Shown here: piece by piece, positions 27,901-36,902 of the stretch
Layout: the number at the start of each line of letters is the position of its first letter
Position numbering within the stretch: the first letter of the stretch is position 1
Source of the DNA: Competibacter_A sp037045535
GTDB lineage: Bacteria; Pseudomonadota; Gammaproteobacteria; Competibacterales; Competibacteraceae
Length of the DNA: 64,000 nucleotides
Assembly (NCBI GenBank): GCA_037045535.1
Contig: JBAOHI010000082.1
Location: 1 to 64,000 of the forward strand
Reading direction: 5' to 3'
Made by a program: the position numbers and the translations under genes
The notes under the pieces: model-generated
Databases searched by the model: none
The model's input: only the letters and a program-made list of their open reading frames with translations
Told to the model about the DNA's origin: nothing

Positions 27901-29233
27901 ACAGGACTACCAGCCGGACACGATAGGTGGCCAAAAGAGAGGCCAGTATGGTAGCCGCGACGAAGTGGGCTTGGCGATACGGTGGGCTTGGCGGTTCGTG
28001 GCTGGCCTCGAATCCGAGCAGAATCGTGTTGCCGGGCATGCCGTTGCGAAGAGAGGCGTCTAGATGCAGCGCTGTAAACGGCTGGCCGGTGGCCCAAGAA
28101 TCGTTCAGCTGTTTTTCCAGTGCGGCCAGGGTGGGGGGAACAAGTACCCGTAGTTCTATCAGCTTACCAAAGATGCCCACGGCTTCTAGCAAGGGCAGCG
28201 TATGGCGCCGGTAGTCGGAATGGCCGGTCGATTCGGTATCGGGTCGAGGATGGATCGCGAGTATCCGCAAGGGCGGAGGGGCGGGAAGAAAGGCTTCCCC
28301 ACCGCCGGGGAGCGATCGCCACACCTGGACTGGTCGTTTGCCTTGAGTCAAAACGTTGGATGGGTCGCGCAGGAGCTCCCACGGCAGCCCGAGTACGGCA
28401 GTGGCAGCCGGATGTGCCGTGTCCGTTCGCACCACCAGATGGCATTCGCGGCGCGTGGGCGAGTCGGGTCGTGCGGTTATCGGTTCGCTGAGACCGGCCG
28501 CGTCGAAGACCGCCTGATGAAGTGAGCGACCCCATTCCGCCAGCAGGGTTTCGGTGCGATGGGCGAAATCGCGCAGGGTGTCGGTCGGCCAGCAAGGGTA
28601 GCTTTGCAGGTACCAATGCTGGAGTCGGTAGGGCGGAGGGGACGGTAGGGCGCCGCTGGCCGAGCGGAGGTCAGCGATTGCGGTTGATTCAGGCTGCTGG
28701 CCCAGACGGACGGTCCATTGCCAGTCAGCGGCCAGTGCATTCGCCCGGCTGAAGTCGAGTTCGAATGCCACCGGCGGTGGAGAGTTGCGGCCGCTAGCCA
28801 CATCACCGGGTGGAGATTCCCCCAGGGCGGCAAGCAATGCCGGCAGGACCGCGCCCAGTCCATCGGCAGGTAATTGGATGGGAGCGGTTGTTGGAATCGG
28901 AGAGAACCACTGTCCCAAAATGGACTTGTCCGTGCCGGGCAGCAGCAGCGGAATGACATGATATCCACTTTCCCGCCGCCGCTCGATTTCCTGGGCGAGT
29001 TCGATTTCGCGACGCAACCAAGCCAGTTGGCCGGTGTTCAGGCCGAGCACCACGATGACTTGTCGGGCTTGCTCGATGGCCCAACGTACCATTGGCGCGA
29101 GCCGGCTGCCGCCCCGCAAGCCGCGATTGTCGCGCCAGACGCTCAGACGAAAGGTTTCTAGCGCCAATTCCAAGTCCCTGGCGAAGGCGGTGTCGGACGG
29201 AGCGTGGCAGATGAAGATGGAGGCGGTGGCCAT
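24977..29233 (-). CDS. TIR / inactive CHAT-like / STAND ATPase / TPR protein
   Basis: A 1418-residue multidomain signalling or defence protein. (1) TIR-like domain, ~1-140: ATASIFICHAPSDTAFARDL, with Glu76 in AWLRREIELAQE at the usual catalytic position of NAD-cleaving TIRs. (2) CHAT-like domain, ~150-540, recognisable by TALHLDASL (His390) and a C-terminal FYEELLHGTRISQALFAGQS, but the expected Cys after the LSA strand is Gly447, so protease activity is unlikely. (3) STAND/NB-ARC ATPase from ~590: Walker A GPGGSGKTTTA (Lys606), Walker B ALIVLDQLE, then a winged-helix-like region. (4) C-terminal TPR repeats (~1000-1400). ATG 29233 was preferred over GTG 29236. It is transcribed alone. The likely mode is ligand sensing by the TPRs, ATP-driven oligomerisation and TIR activation; this is inference from STAND proteins. 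Confidence 0.88.
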   Translation of the reverse strand: MATASIFICHAPSDTAFARDLELALETFRLSVWRDNRGLRGGSRLAPMVRWAIEQARQVIVVLGLNTGQLAWLRREIELAQEIERRRESGYHVIPLLLPGTDKSILGQWFSPIPTTAPIQLPADGLGAVLPALLAALGESPPGDVASGRNSPPPVAFELDFSRANALAADWQWTVRLGQQPESTAIADLRSASGALPSPPPYRLQHWYLQSYPCWPTDTLRDFAHRTETLLAEWGRSLHQAVFDAAGLSEPITARPDSPTRRECHLVVRTDTAHPAATAVLGLPWELLRDPSNVLTQGKRPVQVWRSLPGGGEAFLPAPPPLRILAIHPRPDTESTGHSDYRRHTLPLLEAVGIFGKLIELRVLVPPTLAALEKQLNDSWATGQPFTALHLDASLRNGMPGNTILLGFEASHEPPSPPYRQAHFVAATILASLLATYRVRLVVLSAGTDDAERSATVGLASTLLAAGIAAVVTLHPDTPAVTQRRFWTTFYEELLHGTRISQALFAGQSRLAGDSYRGLGLGGNVHLQDWFCYNLYLGERDPRLCLRPPSELWHRSLKRARTRSSDRLPPTPSTGFVGRSRDLLRVERLLAEQPTLFLRGPGGSGKTTTAIALADWLARGGRFRHIAYVNGDDASAPRTLLETLGQQLLHQGKHWSTDLYPNLWRALDHLRQTLGNQPALIVLDQLERWPSEHNETFDEFWKVLLGKCPELRLLGLGRLGPPSFAQPWKEVSLSPMDDDAAIRLISQTLITTQEIPPITDNGDSFRQLRDLVALVGGHPGALRGVAREIATRGVNATLALLRPLRTELLRRHPDDPQWPLFLSLELALRRLSATDRERLAILAFFKGGVSRIALGKALQLDTQATDAFQARLRDLELIEERGYGYLSFDPALSHYLTNQLSPSQRLIWQAHWRTGMEQLLEVLYQQYFKDRARTTRVLRLELSNLLALLRDYQQRSSPEQSACLAGQLEQLLADLEVPAALAEVVTARERAGQALSGWTRVRFETERLHVERLRDNGSLENALQAARQLLGHCQAAGLESYLGANYDLARAHLLLGKLLKLSGAAELAVQELSAARQQFHILADAGNVSADRMVAVAEAETGDCLVYLLRLREAGAAYEAALARVGPNTSDLTVAANTMQLGLVRQRQENYSAALALYDTARRMFETLGEPEGIARAWRQLALAHKLNGDTNSALHACQQALYLYEQQRNRSGVAEALNELGHLHQMLNQLGDAALAYRRLSELYAQLGDGLGEEASRNKLANILIQLHQHDEARQELYRASECNPPNSPTTRNWTIRRGLHDVGQTAQNPNVADQARQQAMQKYLAYRRAGGENDNPGARLCAQIRHAVRIGNTAALSTKLKETAASTNVPVAGKLLIAKLQAILAGSRDPALANDPDLHYQYAAELQLLLEELAHR

Positions 29234-29305
29234 CACAGGCGGTTCCGGGACGAGTGATGAGGTGACATAACCACTAATAGCTTAACGCAAAAATGCCTGG
29301 TGGTG

Positions 29306-29336
29306 CCCTTGAAATCGAGGTAACTGTCCCCATTGA
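29306..29336 (+). promoter_or_regulatory. Sigma-32 (heat-shock) promoter of the hsp20 gene
   Basis: CCCTTGAA (29306-29313), 14 bases, then CCCCATTGA (29328-29336). This matches the sigma-32 consensus CTTGAA-N13/14-CCCCAT almost exactly and ends about 60 bases before the hsp20 start codon. Confidence 0.85.
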
Positions 29337-29397
29337 TCAATTGAATCGGAAAGGCGTTGAGTCGAGCGCCGTAACCGAAATTCGAGGAGGATCGATC

Positions 29398-29838
29398 ATG
29401 GCCCTGATGCGTTATGAACCCTTGAATCTGTTGAACCAGTTGCAGCGGGAAGTAAACCGCTTGTTCGAGACGAGCCGGTTTGGCGACGAGGAGACGGGAC
29501 ATATTCTGGCGGATTGGATGCCAGCGGTGGATATCAAGGAAGAAGCGGCCCAGTTTGTCATTCATGCCGACTTGCCGGGCGTCGATATCAAGAATATTGA
29601 CATCACGCTGGAGAACGGTGTGTTGACCCTGAAAGGTCAGCGGGCCAGCGAGAAGGAGGAGCAGACCCAGCAGTATCGGCGGGTCGAGCGAGTGCGCGGT
29701 ACGTTCCTGCGGCGGTTCTCGTTGCCCGATGTGGCCGATGCTGACAAGGTGAGCGCCAAGTGTAAAGATGGGGTTTTAGAAGTGATCGTGCCGAAGCGCG
29801 AAGCGGCCCAACCGCGGCGGATCGCGATCGAAAGTTGA
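29398..29838 (+). CDS. Small heat-shock protein, Hsp20 family
   Basis: A 146-residue ATP-independent chaperone that holds unfolding proteins. After a short N-terminal arm (MALMRYEPLNLLNQLQREVN) comes a complete alpha-crystallin domain: DWMPAVDIKEEAAQFVIHAD, LPGVDIKNIDITLENGVLTL, RGTFLRRFSLPDVADADKVS and AKCKDGVLEVIVPK, ending with the RRIAIES tail that carries the IxI-type motif. ATG 29398 has GAGGAGG 8 bases upstream; earlier in-frame codons fall in the promoter region. A near-perfect sigma-32 promoter lies upstream, and rpoH itself is in this window at 49 kb. Confidence 0.95.
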   Translation: MALMRYEPLNLLNQLQREVNRLFETSRFGDEETGHILADWMPAVDIKEEAAQFVIHADLPGVDIKNIDITLENGVLTLKGQRASEKEEQTQQYRRVERVRGTFLRRFSLPDVADADKVSAKCKDGVLEVIVPKREAAQPRRIAIES

Positions 29839-29928
29839 CCAAAACCTGTCCGGTGCGCCGTTGTGCGCCGGGAGATCGATGCGGGCGCGGGTTTCAGTCC
29901 GCGCCCAGTATTTCGTGTTCGAATTGAT

Positions 29929-32199
29929 TTAGATCGAGTCATGCGCGATCGCGTTCAGGCCAACCTTTCGAAGCGCTTCGTTGATCAGATGGCGAATTTG
30001 GCTGACGGTGTCCTGTTGCAGCGCCTGTTGAGCCAATTCGCGGGCTTGAAGGCGGCTAAAGCTGCGGATCGCCCATTTCACTCGCGGCAAGCTGGCCGGG
30101 CTCGCGTTGAGGCTATCCGCGCCCATGCCCAACAGTAGGATGGCGGCGCCAGGATCGTTTGCCATCTCTCCGGACAACTGTACCGGCCGGCCGGCTTGAT
30201 GGCCGCCTTCGATGATATGGGCGACGGCCTTCAGCATGGCCGGATGCAGGTTGTCGTACAGCCCGGCCACCCGGGCGTTGTCGCGATCCACCGCCAGTAG
30301 ATATTGGGTCAGGTCGTTGGTCCCGATCGACAGAAAATCGGTCCGGCGAGCCAATTGGGCGGCCTGCCAAACGGCGGAGGGCACTTCGATCATCACACCG
30401 ACGGGCGGACGCGCGGCGGGCCAGCCTTCTTCCTCCGATTCCCGCTGGGCCTGATCGAGCAGCCGCAGTGCTTGATCCACTTCTTCCACAGTGGTGATCA
30501 TCGGAAACAAAATCCGTAAATTATTCAGCCCAGCGTTAGCGCGTAGCAAGGCACGCAGTTGGGTCAAAAAGATTTCAGGATGGTCTAGGGTGAACCGCAT
30601 GCCGCGCCAGCCGAGGAACGGGTTATTTTCATTGATGGCAAAGTAAGGCAGGGGTTTATCGCCGCCGATGTCCAGAGTGCGGATGACCACTGGCTTCGGA
30701 AAAAACGCCACCAGCATTTGCCGGTAAATCTCGCATTGCTCCACCTCGCTGGGGAAGGTGTCGCGGACGATGAAGGCAAATTCGGTTCGATACAGACCGA
30801 TGCCATCGGCCCCGCAGTCGCGCGCTGCGGGAATATCCGTTAGCAGGCCGGCCTTGGTGTACAGCGGTAGACGACAACCGTCCAGGGTTTCGGCGGGCAG
30901 GTCGCGCAGCGTGTCCAAGTCGACGGCCAATTTAGTCTCGGTGGCAATCCGTCGCTGGTATTCCTCGCGGATGGCCGGGTCTGGATCGACGAACACTCGA
31001 CCCTGGTCGCCATCCACGATGATGTCGCGACCCTCAAAACGGCTGATGGGCTGATCGCCGAGACCCATGACAGCTGGAATGCCCATGGCCCGTGCCAGGA
31101 TCGCGACATGGGACAAGGCCGAACCCCGCAGGCAGACCACGGCCGCCAATCGCTCCGGCTGAACCGCCGCCAGATGCGCCACGCTGAGTTCCTCGGCCAA
31201 CAACACGCAGCGCTCGGCCGGAAAATCGGTTTGCTGAGCCGAGTCGGCGCGCAAGTGCCGCAGCACCCGCCGACCCAGGTCACGGATATCCTCGGCGCGG
31301 GTACTGAGGTAGGGATCCTCGGCTTGTTCCAGCAGGCGAGCGCGGGATAGCACGGTGTCGCGCCAAGCAGCCGGCGCCCAGGAGCCAGCTCGGATGCGGG
31401 CGCTAGTCTCTTGGAGCAGGCCGTTGCTATGCAGCATCATTCTGTGGACGGTGAACAAAGCCAGTTCGGTCGGCGGCAGGGAGGGGGCCAAGCGTTTGCT
31501 GGCGAGGCGCAGCTCTTCATCGACCGCGGCGATGGCGGTCTGAAACGCGGCTTCCTCGGCGGCAGGGTTTTGGGTTGGCCGATCCGGTACGTCACCCAGA
31601 TCGGCCAGTAGATGAGGGATGGTGGCGACGCCGATTGCCACCCCTCGCGCCCCGGCTAAACCGTGTAAGTCGCGAGAGTCGAGCATGGCCGCCGGATTCA
31701 GTGAATCCCGGCGGGGGCCGCAAAGCGCGGCATGATGGAAAGTGTCTGCCAGCCACGTAGCCAGAGTCACCAAAAAATCCACTTCCTCGGACTGAAATGG
31801 CCGGACAGCGGTGTCTTGGATTGCCAGCACGCCGAGTGTTTGGCGGTGTCGGATCAAGGGTACACCCAGGAAGGCGTGACAAACGTCGTCGCTGACACCG
31901 GGCGTCTCGTGAAAGCGGGGATGGCATCGAGCGTCTTCCAGGGCGAGCGGTTCCTGGCGTTCGGCGACCAAGCCCACCAACCCTTGCGAGCGGTTCAGCC
32001 GTATCTGGCCGACTGTAGCGGGATCCAGGCCGGCGGTGGCCATGAGCGTGAACTCGCGATCATCTCGTTCAGCCAAATAAATGGTGCAGGCGGTCACCCG
32101 CATCGTGTCCCGAATGCGGTTGACTGCGATGGCCAGCGCGCTGGCCAAATCGGGAGCGGTGGTGGCTTCCCGAACGATACGGCGCAGGGTTTCGAGCAT
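29929..32199 (-). CDS. ptsP: PEP-protein phosphotransferase PtsP (EI-Ntr)
   Basis: First enzyme of the nitrogen-related PTS relay, passing phosphate from phosphoenolpyruvate to NPr and onward to EIIA-Ntr. The 756-residue protein has an N-terminal GAF sensor domain (~15-160), the EI N-terminal domain, the phosphohistidine domain with catalytic His364 in GSALSHVAILARAMGIPAVM, and a C-terminal PEP-binding barrel (RTEFAFIVRDTFPSEVEQ; GTNDLTQYLLAVDRDNARVA). Start ATG 32199 gives the usual MLETLRRIVREATTAPDL. In many relatives ptsP follows the RNA pyrophosphohydrolase gene rppH; here the upstream neighbour is a divergent fieF-like gene. Confidence 0.95.
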   Translation of the reverse strand: MLETLRRIVREATTAPDLASALAIAVNRIRDTMRVTACTIYLAERDDREFTLMATAGLDPATVGQIRLNRSQGLVGLVAERQEPLALEDARCHPRFHETPGVSDDVCHAFLGVPLIRHRQTLGVLAIQDTAVRPFQSEEVDFLVTLATWLADTFHHAALCGPRRDSLNPAAMLDSRDLHGLAGARGVAIGVATIPHLLADLGDVPDRPTQNPAAEEAAFQTAIAAVDEELRLASKRLAPSLPPTELALFTVHRMMLHSNGLLQETSARIRAGSWAPAAWRDTVLSRARLLEQAEDPYLSTRAEDIRDLGRRVLRHLRADSAQQTDFPAERCVLLAEELSVAHLAAVQPERLAAVVCLRGSALSHVAILARAMGIPAVMGLGDQPISRFEGRDIIVDGDQGRVFVDPDPAIREEYQRRIATETKLAVDLDTLRDLPAETLDGCRLPLYTKAGLLTDIPAARDCGADGIGLYRTEFAFIVRDTFPSEVEQCEIYRQMLVAFFPKPVVIRTLDIGGDKPLPYFAINENNPFLGWRGMRFTLDHPEIFLTQLRALLRANAGLNNLRILFPMITTVEEVDQALRLLDQAQRESEEEGWPAARPPVGVMIEVPSAVWQAAQLARRTDFLSIGTNDLTQYLLAVDRDNARVAGLYDNLHPAMLKAVAHIIEGGHQAGRPVQLSGEMANDPGAAILLLGMGADSLNASPASLPRVKWAIRSFSRLQARELAQQALQQDTVSQIRHLINEALRKVGLNAIAHDSI

Positions 32200-32338
32200 T
32201 CGGTTCGGGGCTCTTGGCGGTTGAATCGAAATAGGGGGTTGGGCGAGGTGCTACCCATTGAGGATTCGCACCGCCGCGACGGTCGAAAGCTGGGTAGAAT
32301 ATACCGGCTTACTGTTCACCAAAGAAGAATCGAGCAAC

Positions 32339-33259
32339 ATGAGCGACGCAAAAAATCCGACCATCGAACCAACAGAAGCTGCTCGTCTGTTACGGTGGGC
32401 GACCTACGCTTCGGTAACCACTGCCACACTGTTGATCGCTGGCAAGCTAACGGCTGCCCTGCTGACAGGGTCGGTCAGCGTTCTGGCTTCGTTGGTGGAT
32501 TCGATGATGGATGTGGCAGCGTCCATCATTAACCTGTTGGCGGTGCACTATTCGTTGCAGCCGCCCGACCGCGAGCACCGCTTCGGACACGGCAAGGCCG
32601 AACCTTTGGCGGGCCTAGCGCAGGCGGCATTCATCGCCGGCTCGGCATTGTTCTTGATCCTGCAGGCCGTGAATCGGCTATTGCATCCGCAACCGTTGGT
32701 CGATGCCTTGGTCGGTGTCGGCGTGTTGCTGTTCGCTATTATCGCAACGGGGGTGTTGCTGGCATTCCAGCATCATGTCATTCGCCGGACCGAATCCACG
32801 GCGATTCGCGCCGACGCCTTGCACTACGCCACCGATTTGCTGACCAACGCCGCCACTATTGTGGCGCTCGGGCTCGCTATGCTGGGCTGGCCCGCCATGG
32901 ATCCGGTCTTTGCAATCGGTATCGCACTCTATATTATGTATAATGCAGGACACATTGCTTATGAGTCGGTACAGTTATTGCTCGATCATGAGTTGCCGCC
33001 CGAGGTCCATGCCCGCATCAAGGAGATTGTCCGTGCCAACCCGCAGGTACGTGGAGTGCACGATGTCCGCACCCGCCGCTCCGGGCAAACCTATTTTATC
33101 CAGTTACACTTGATGCTGGACGATCAGTTGCCACTAGTGGAAGCACACCGGGTGGCCGATGAGGTTGAAGCGACAATTAGGGGCGCGTTTCCGAATGCCG
33201 ATGTACTGATTCACGAGGATCCGGCCAGCGAATCGCCGCCTCGCCCGCTGCCCGGCTGA
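32339..33259 (+). CDS. fieF: Cation diffusion facilitator, FieF-like
   Basis: A proton-driven exporter of divalent metals (Fe2+, Zn2+ or similar) in the inner membrane; 306 residues. It has six membrane segments and the two paired metal-site motifs, SLVDSMMDVAA in helix 2 and HYATDLLTN in helix 5, plus the HRFGHGKAEPLAGLAQ loop that marks FieF-type members. The C-terminal ~90 residues form the cytoplasmic domain (HDVRTRRSGQTYFIQLHLML), ending with VLIHEDP. ATG 32339 was chosen as the first codon consistent with the family; the frame is open 27 codons upstream. The exact metal cannot be read from sequence. Confidence 0.92.
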   Translation: MSDAKNPTIEPTEAARLLRWATYASVTTATLLIAGKLTAALLTGSVSVLASLVDSMMDVAASIINLLAVHYSLQPPDREHRFGHGKAEPLAGLAQAAFIAGSALFLILQAVNRLLHPQPLVDALVGVGVLLFAIIATGVLLAFQHHVIRRTESTAIRADALHYATDLLTNAATIVALGLAMLGWPAMDPVFAIGIALYIMYNAGHIAYESVQLLLDHELPPEVHARIKEIVRANPQVRGVHDVRTRRSGQTYFIQLHLMLDDQLPLVEAHRVADEVEATIRGAFPNADVLIHEDPASESPPRPLPG

Positions 33260-33357
33260 GGTTGTGGGTTTGAGTCGGATCTGGGTAGATTTTCGGGCGG
33301 ACAGACCGGGAGCGAGCGGTCGTCGCTATCAACCAGCCTTCTAACGGAATCTTCGCC

Positions 33358-35896
33358 ATGCCAGCTGCGGATACACCTTATCAGCCCTTGGTTTTGATCA
33401 TCGATGACGACTTAACGGTTCGTCTGTTGGTCAGCATGTCGTTGGAACAAGTGGGGTTTCGGGTTGAACAGGCTGAAAACGGTTATCTCGGGTTGGAGCA
33501 GTTTGAGCGTGTTCGTCCCGACGTGGTGCTGATGGACGTGATGATGCCCGAGATGGACGGATTCGCCGCCAGCGCCGAACTGCGGCGCCGACCCGAGGGA
33601 ATGAAAGTCCCAATTCTGATGATGACTGGCCTGGACGATCACGGATCGATCGACCAGGCTTTCGATGCCGGGGCGACCGACTTTATCACCAAGCCGATCA
33701 ATTATGCGTTGCTCGGCCATCGGGTGCGGTATTTACTACGGGCCAGTGCGGCGGTGCAAAATCTGCGGGAAAGCGAACGACGCCTCGCTACCGCGCAACG
33801 TATCGCCCAGCTGGGGCACTGGGATTGGCAGCCAGACGAGGACACGTTGCACCTTTCGGCAGAGGTTTGTCGGATCGTCGGGCTGGATCCGGCGAAACGG
33901 GCAGTGCCGCTGCAGGTCTTGCTCGACCGCGTGCCCGACAAGGATCGGGCTTCGGTGCGGGCATGGTTCGCGGCGATCCGGGAGCATGGGCAGTCGGCTG
34001 GAATCAACCATTGGCTTTTGAACGCCGATGCCAAGCCTCGTTATGTTCGCCAGCAGGTCGAGGCCGTTCTGGACGGATCCAATCGGGTCGTCCATCTGTA
34101 TGGTACTTTGCAGGATATCACTGAACTGCGGCGAGCCGAGGAACGCATCCGACAGCTGGCGTTTATCGATAGCCTCACCCGGTTACCCAACCGCGAACTG
34201 TTCAAGGATCGCCTGAGCGCGGCGTTGGCTCTCGCCAAGCACTATAGCCGGCGCGTGGGTTTGCTCTTCATGGATCTGGACCATTTCAAGCGCATCAACG
34301 ACACGCTGGGTCACAGTGTGGGCGACCTATTGCTTCAGGCGACAGCGGAGCGCCTAAGGCAGAGTTTGCGCGGCAGCGATACGGTCTCTCGTCTCGATCT
34401 CGACGACGAGCGAAGTGAGACTATCGCGCGGCTCGGTGGCGATGAGTTCACCGTGCTGTTGCCTGAAATCCGGCGTGGCGAGGATGCCGCAGTCGTGGCT
34501 GAACGGATCCGGAGGAATTTGTCGAAACCGCTGGTCCTGGCGGGCCACGAAGTCTTCGTCACGCCCAGCATCGGCATCGCGCTGTTTCCGGAGGATGGCG
34601 ATAACCCCGAGACCCTATTGAAGAACGCCGACATGGCGATGTATCTGGCCAAGCGTCAGGGGCGCAATCTGTATCGGTTCTACGACGCCAGCTTAAACGA
34701 CGCGGCCCTCAAGCGCCTGACGATGGAAAATCAACTGCGCAAAGCCATCGAACAGAACGAATTGTCCATTCACTATCAACCCCAACTGGATTTGCCCAGC
34801 GGTCGCATCAATGGTGTCGAGGCGCTACTACGCTGGCGAAGTGTCATGCTGGGGTCGGTATCGCCCGTCGATTTCATCCCACTTGCCGAGGAAACCGGCC
34901 TCATCATCCCCATCGGCGAATGGGTGTTGCGCACAGCTTGCCAGCAGGCTAAAACTTGGCAAGACGAGGGAATCGACTTGCAGCGGATGGCGGTCAATAT
35001 TTCCGTCCTACAGTTCGTGCAACCGAGCTTTCCGGGGCTGGTGGCACGGATTCTGAGAGGAGACGAGTCTTGCCCCGGATGCTTTGGAACTCGAAATTAC
35101 CGAAAGCCTGCTGATGAAGGATCCGGATGGCGCAACCTGCACGCTTCAGGCCCTGAAGAATCTCGGCGTGCAACTGGCGATCGACGATTTTGGCACTGGC
35201 TATTCGAGTCTAAGCCGCCTTAAGCAATTGCCCTTGGACCGGCTCAAGATCGACAAGGCTTTCGTGCGCGAAGTCAACTCGCAGCCCGACGATGCCGCCA
35301 TCGCCACGGCGGTCATCGCCATGGCCGAGAGCATGGGATTGCGGGTCATTGCCGAAGGCGTCGAGAACGAGGCCCAACTGCGTTTTCTCAGATCCCGGAA
35401 CTGCGATGAAGTCCAGGGTTACTACCTGAGCCGGCCACTGCCGGTCGACGAAGTCACCCAGATTCTCCATCGCTCCCAACACGGCTTGGTGGACGAATCG
35501 GCCATGGCCGGGGATTCGCGCGTTCTGCTGATGGTCGGCAACGAGGCGGATGGCGTGATGGCCCTTCGGGATGTGCTTGCCGCGGAAGGCTATCGGTTGC
35601 TCACCGCCGCCGACGCTCGAACGGCGCTGGATTTGCTCGCCAGCCACGATGTCGGTGTGATGATGGCAGATTGGCGGCTAGAGCAACAAGGCGATGATCG
35701 ATTTTTCTGGCGCGTTCGCGAACTGTATCCGCAAACCCTTCGAATTGTGATAGGTAGCAACGGCGAGTTGGAGGATTTGATCGATCTGATCAACGAAGGC
35801 GCGGTCTATAAGTTCCTGCAAAAACCGGTATTGATTCCGCGCCTGCGCGATATTTTGCGCAAGGCTTTCCTGGCCCACAAACGCGAGTCGGAATAG
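33358..35896 (+). pseudogene. REC-PAS-GGDEF-EAL-REC c-di-GMP regulator, frameshifted in EAL
   Basis: A multidomain regulator that would both make and degrade cyclic di-GMP. Order: receiver domain (phospho-Asp60 in VVLMDVMMPEMDG), PAS-like domain (~140-270), GGDEF domain with an intact ARLGGDEFTVLL, EAL domain (GVEALLRW; IDDFGTGYSSLSRLKQLPLD; KIDKAFV; AEGVE), and a second C-terminal receiver-like domain (ADWRLEQQ, FLQKP) whose usual acidic pair is replaced by MVGNEA. The frame shifts inside the EAL domain: removing one A near 35056 joins VARIL to EETSLAPDALELEITES. The first frame stops at 35223. All catalytic motifs on both sides are preserved, so it is a recent mutation or a sequence error. 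Confidence 0.88.
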
Positions 35897-35917
35897 ACGG
35901 CGGTCAGGAAGTGGGAG

Positions 35918-36829
35918 TCAGGGTGCTGTCAGCAGCATCCCCGCGACCGGAGTGATGCCTTGGCCGTTGGCCCCGTCAAACTCAAACGGCACCGAAATCA
36001 ATTCCATCCCCGCGTTACGCTGAATCGCGAAGTGCAGGTGGGGGCCGGTCGAGAAGCCGGTGTTGCCGGAATCCGCCAGCCAGGTGCCGCGTTCCACGCG
36101 CTGACCGAGTGCCACCCGTATCGAATCGGGCTGCAAGTGGGCATATATCGCCATTGTGCCGTCATCATGCAGGATGCGCACGGCATTGGCGCGGGTTTGG
36201 TACTTGGGATCGGTGCCGCCATCGAAGAAATCGTCGACTGTTTCCATGATGACCCCAGAGCGGGCGGCGCGGATCGGCGTGCCCAACGGTAAGGTGATAT
36301 CGACAGCGTAGCGGCTCTCCGGACGCTGGTGGCTGAATGAGCCGTCGAACGCTTGACCGATCGGAAACCGTTGCCCCGAACCGAATGGCGGCGCGTAGAG
36401 TTGTTCGGGTCGATGCGAGGTAGCGGGGTCGCCCAACATCGCTCGTATTCGATAGCCGTAGCGCCAATGCATGCCGGTCGGCTTCAGCGTGACGGCCGTC
36501 ATCTCGGCACGGGCCGGCACGACCAGCCGCACCGGCAACGGCGGTTCGGCCCGCATGTTTTCCAGCCCCTCGCCGTTGATTTCCACCTCGACCGGCCCGT
36601 AATAGTCGTTCACCACTACGAACACCGGTGCTTCAGGGGTGCCGCGATTACGGACGCTGATCCTGGCCGGCAACTCGCTGCTCGGTAGCGGGCGCACTTC
36701 GGCCGGAATATCCGCGGCGGGCGGTTTATCGGTGAACGTCCAAGCGCCAGTGGCGTCCTGGTATTTGTAAAGTTTTTTCGCTAACACCGGTGGTAGCGTT
36801 GCCAAACCGAAGGCCATAACCGCCACCAT
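35918..36829 (-). CDS. Secreted M23-family (LytM-like) peptidase with DUF4124-like start
   Basis: A periplasmic peptidoglycan endopeptidase or regulator; 303 residues. After a signal peptide (AVMAFGLATLPPVLA) comes a DUF4124-like segment (KLYKYQDATGAWTFTDKPP), a beta-rich middle, and the M23 domain: SHQRPESRYAVDITLPLGTP, AIYAHLQPDSIRVALGQ and the zinc-binding GPHLHFAIQRN. The first metal-ligand region reads ESRYAVDI rather than the standard HxGxD; this occurs in a known M23 subgroup with the His a few residues earlier. The start is uncertain: ATG 36829 gives a signal peptide with a short basic part, and TTG 36844 would add MVRIA. It is the last gene of a minus-strand run. Confidence 0.82.
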   Translation of the reverse strand: MVAVMAFGLATLPPVLAKKLYKYQDATGAWTFTDKPPAADIPAEVRPLPSSELPARISVRNRGTPEAPVFVVVNDYYGPVEVEINGEGLENMRAEPPLPVRLVVPARAEMTAVTLKPTGMHWRYGYRIRAMLGDPATSHRPEQLYAPPFGSGQRFPIGQAFDGSFSHQRPESRYAVDITLPLGTPIRAARSGVIMETVDDFFDGGTDPKYQTRANAVRILHDDGTMAIYAHLQPDSIRVALGQRVERGTWLADSGNTGFSTGPHLHFAIQRNAGMELISVPFEFDGANGQGITPVAGMLLTAP

Positions 36830-36902
36830 CGCGATCCGAACCAAATGCGCTGAACGGAGTTTCCATCCGGTGCCGATCGACCGTCGCGGGGGCGCGGTTC
36901 GT

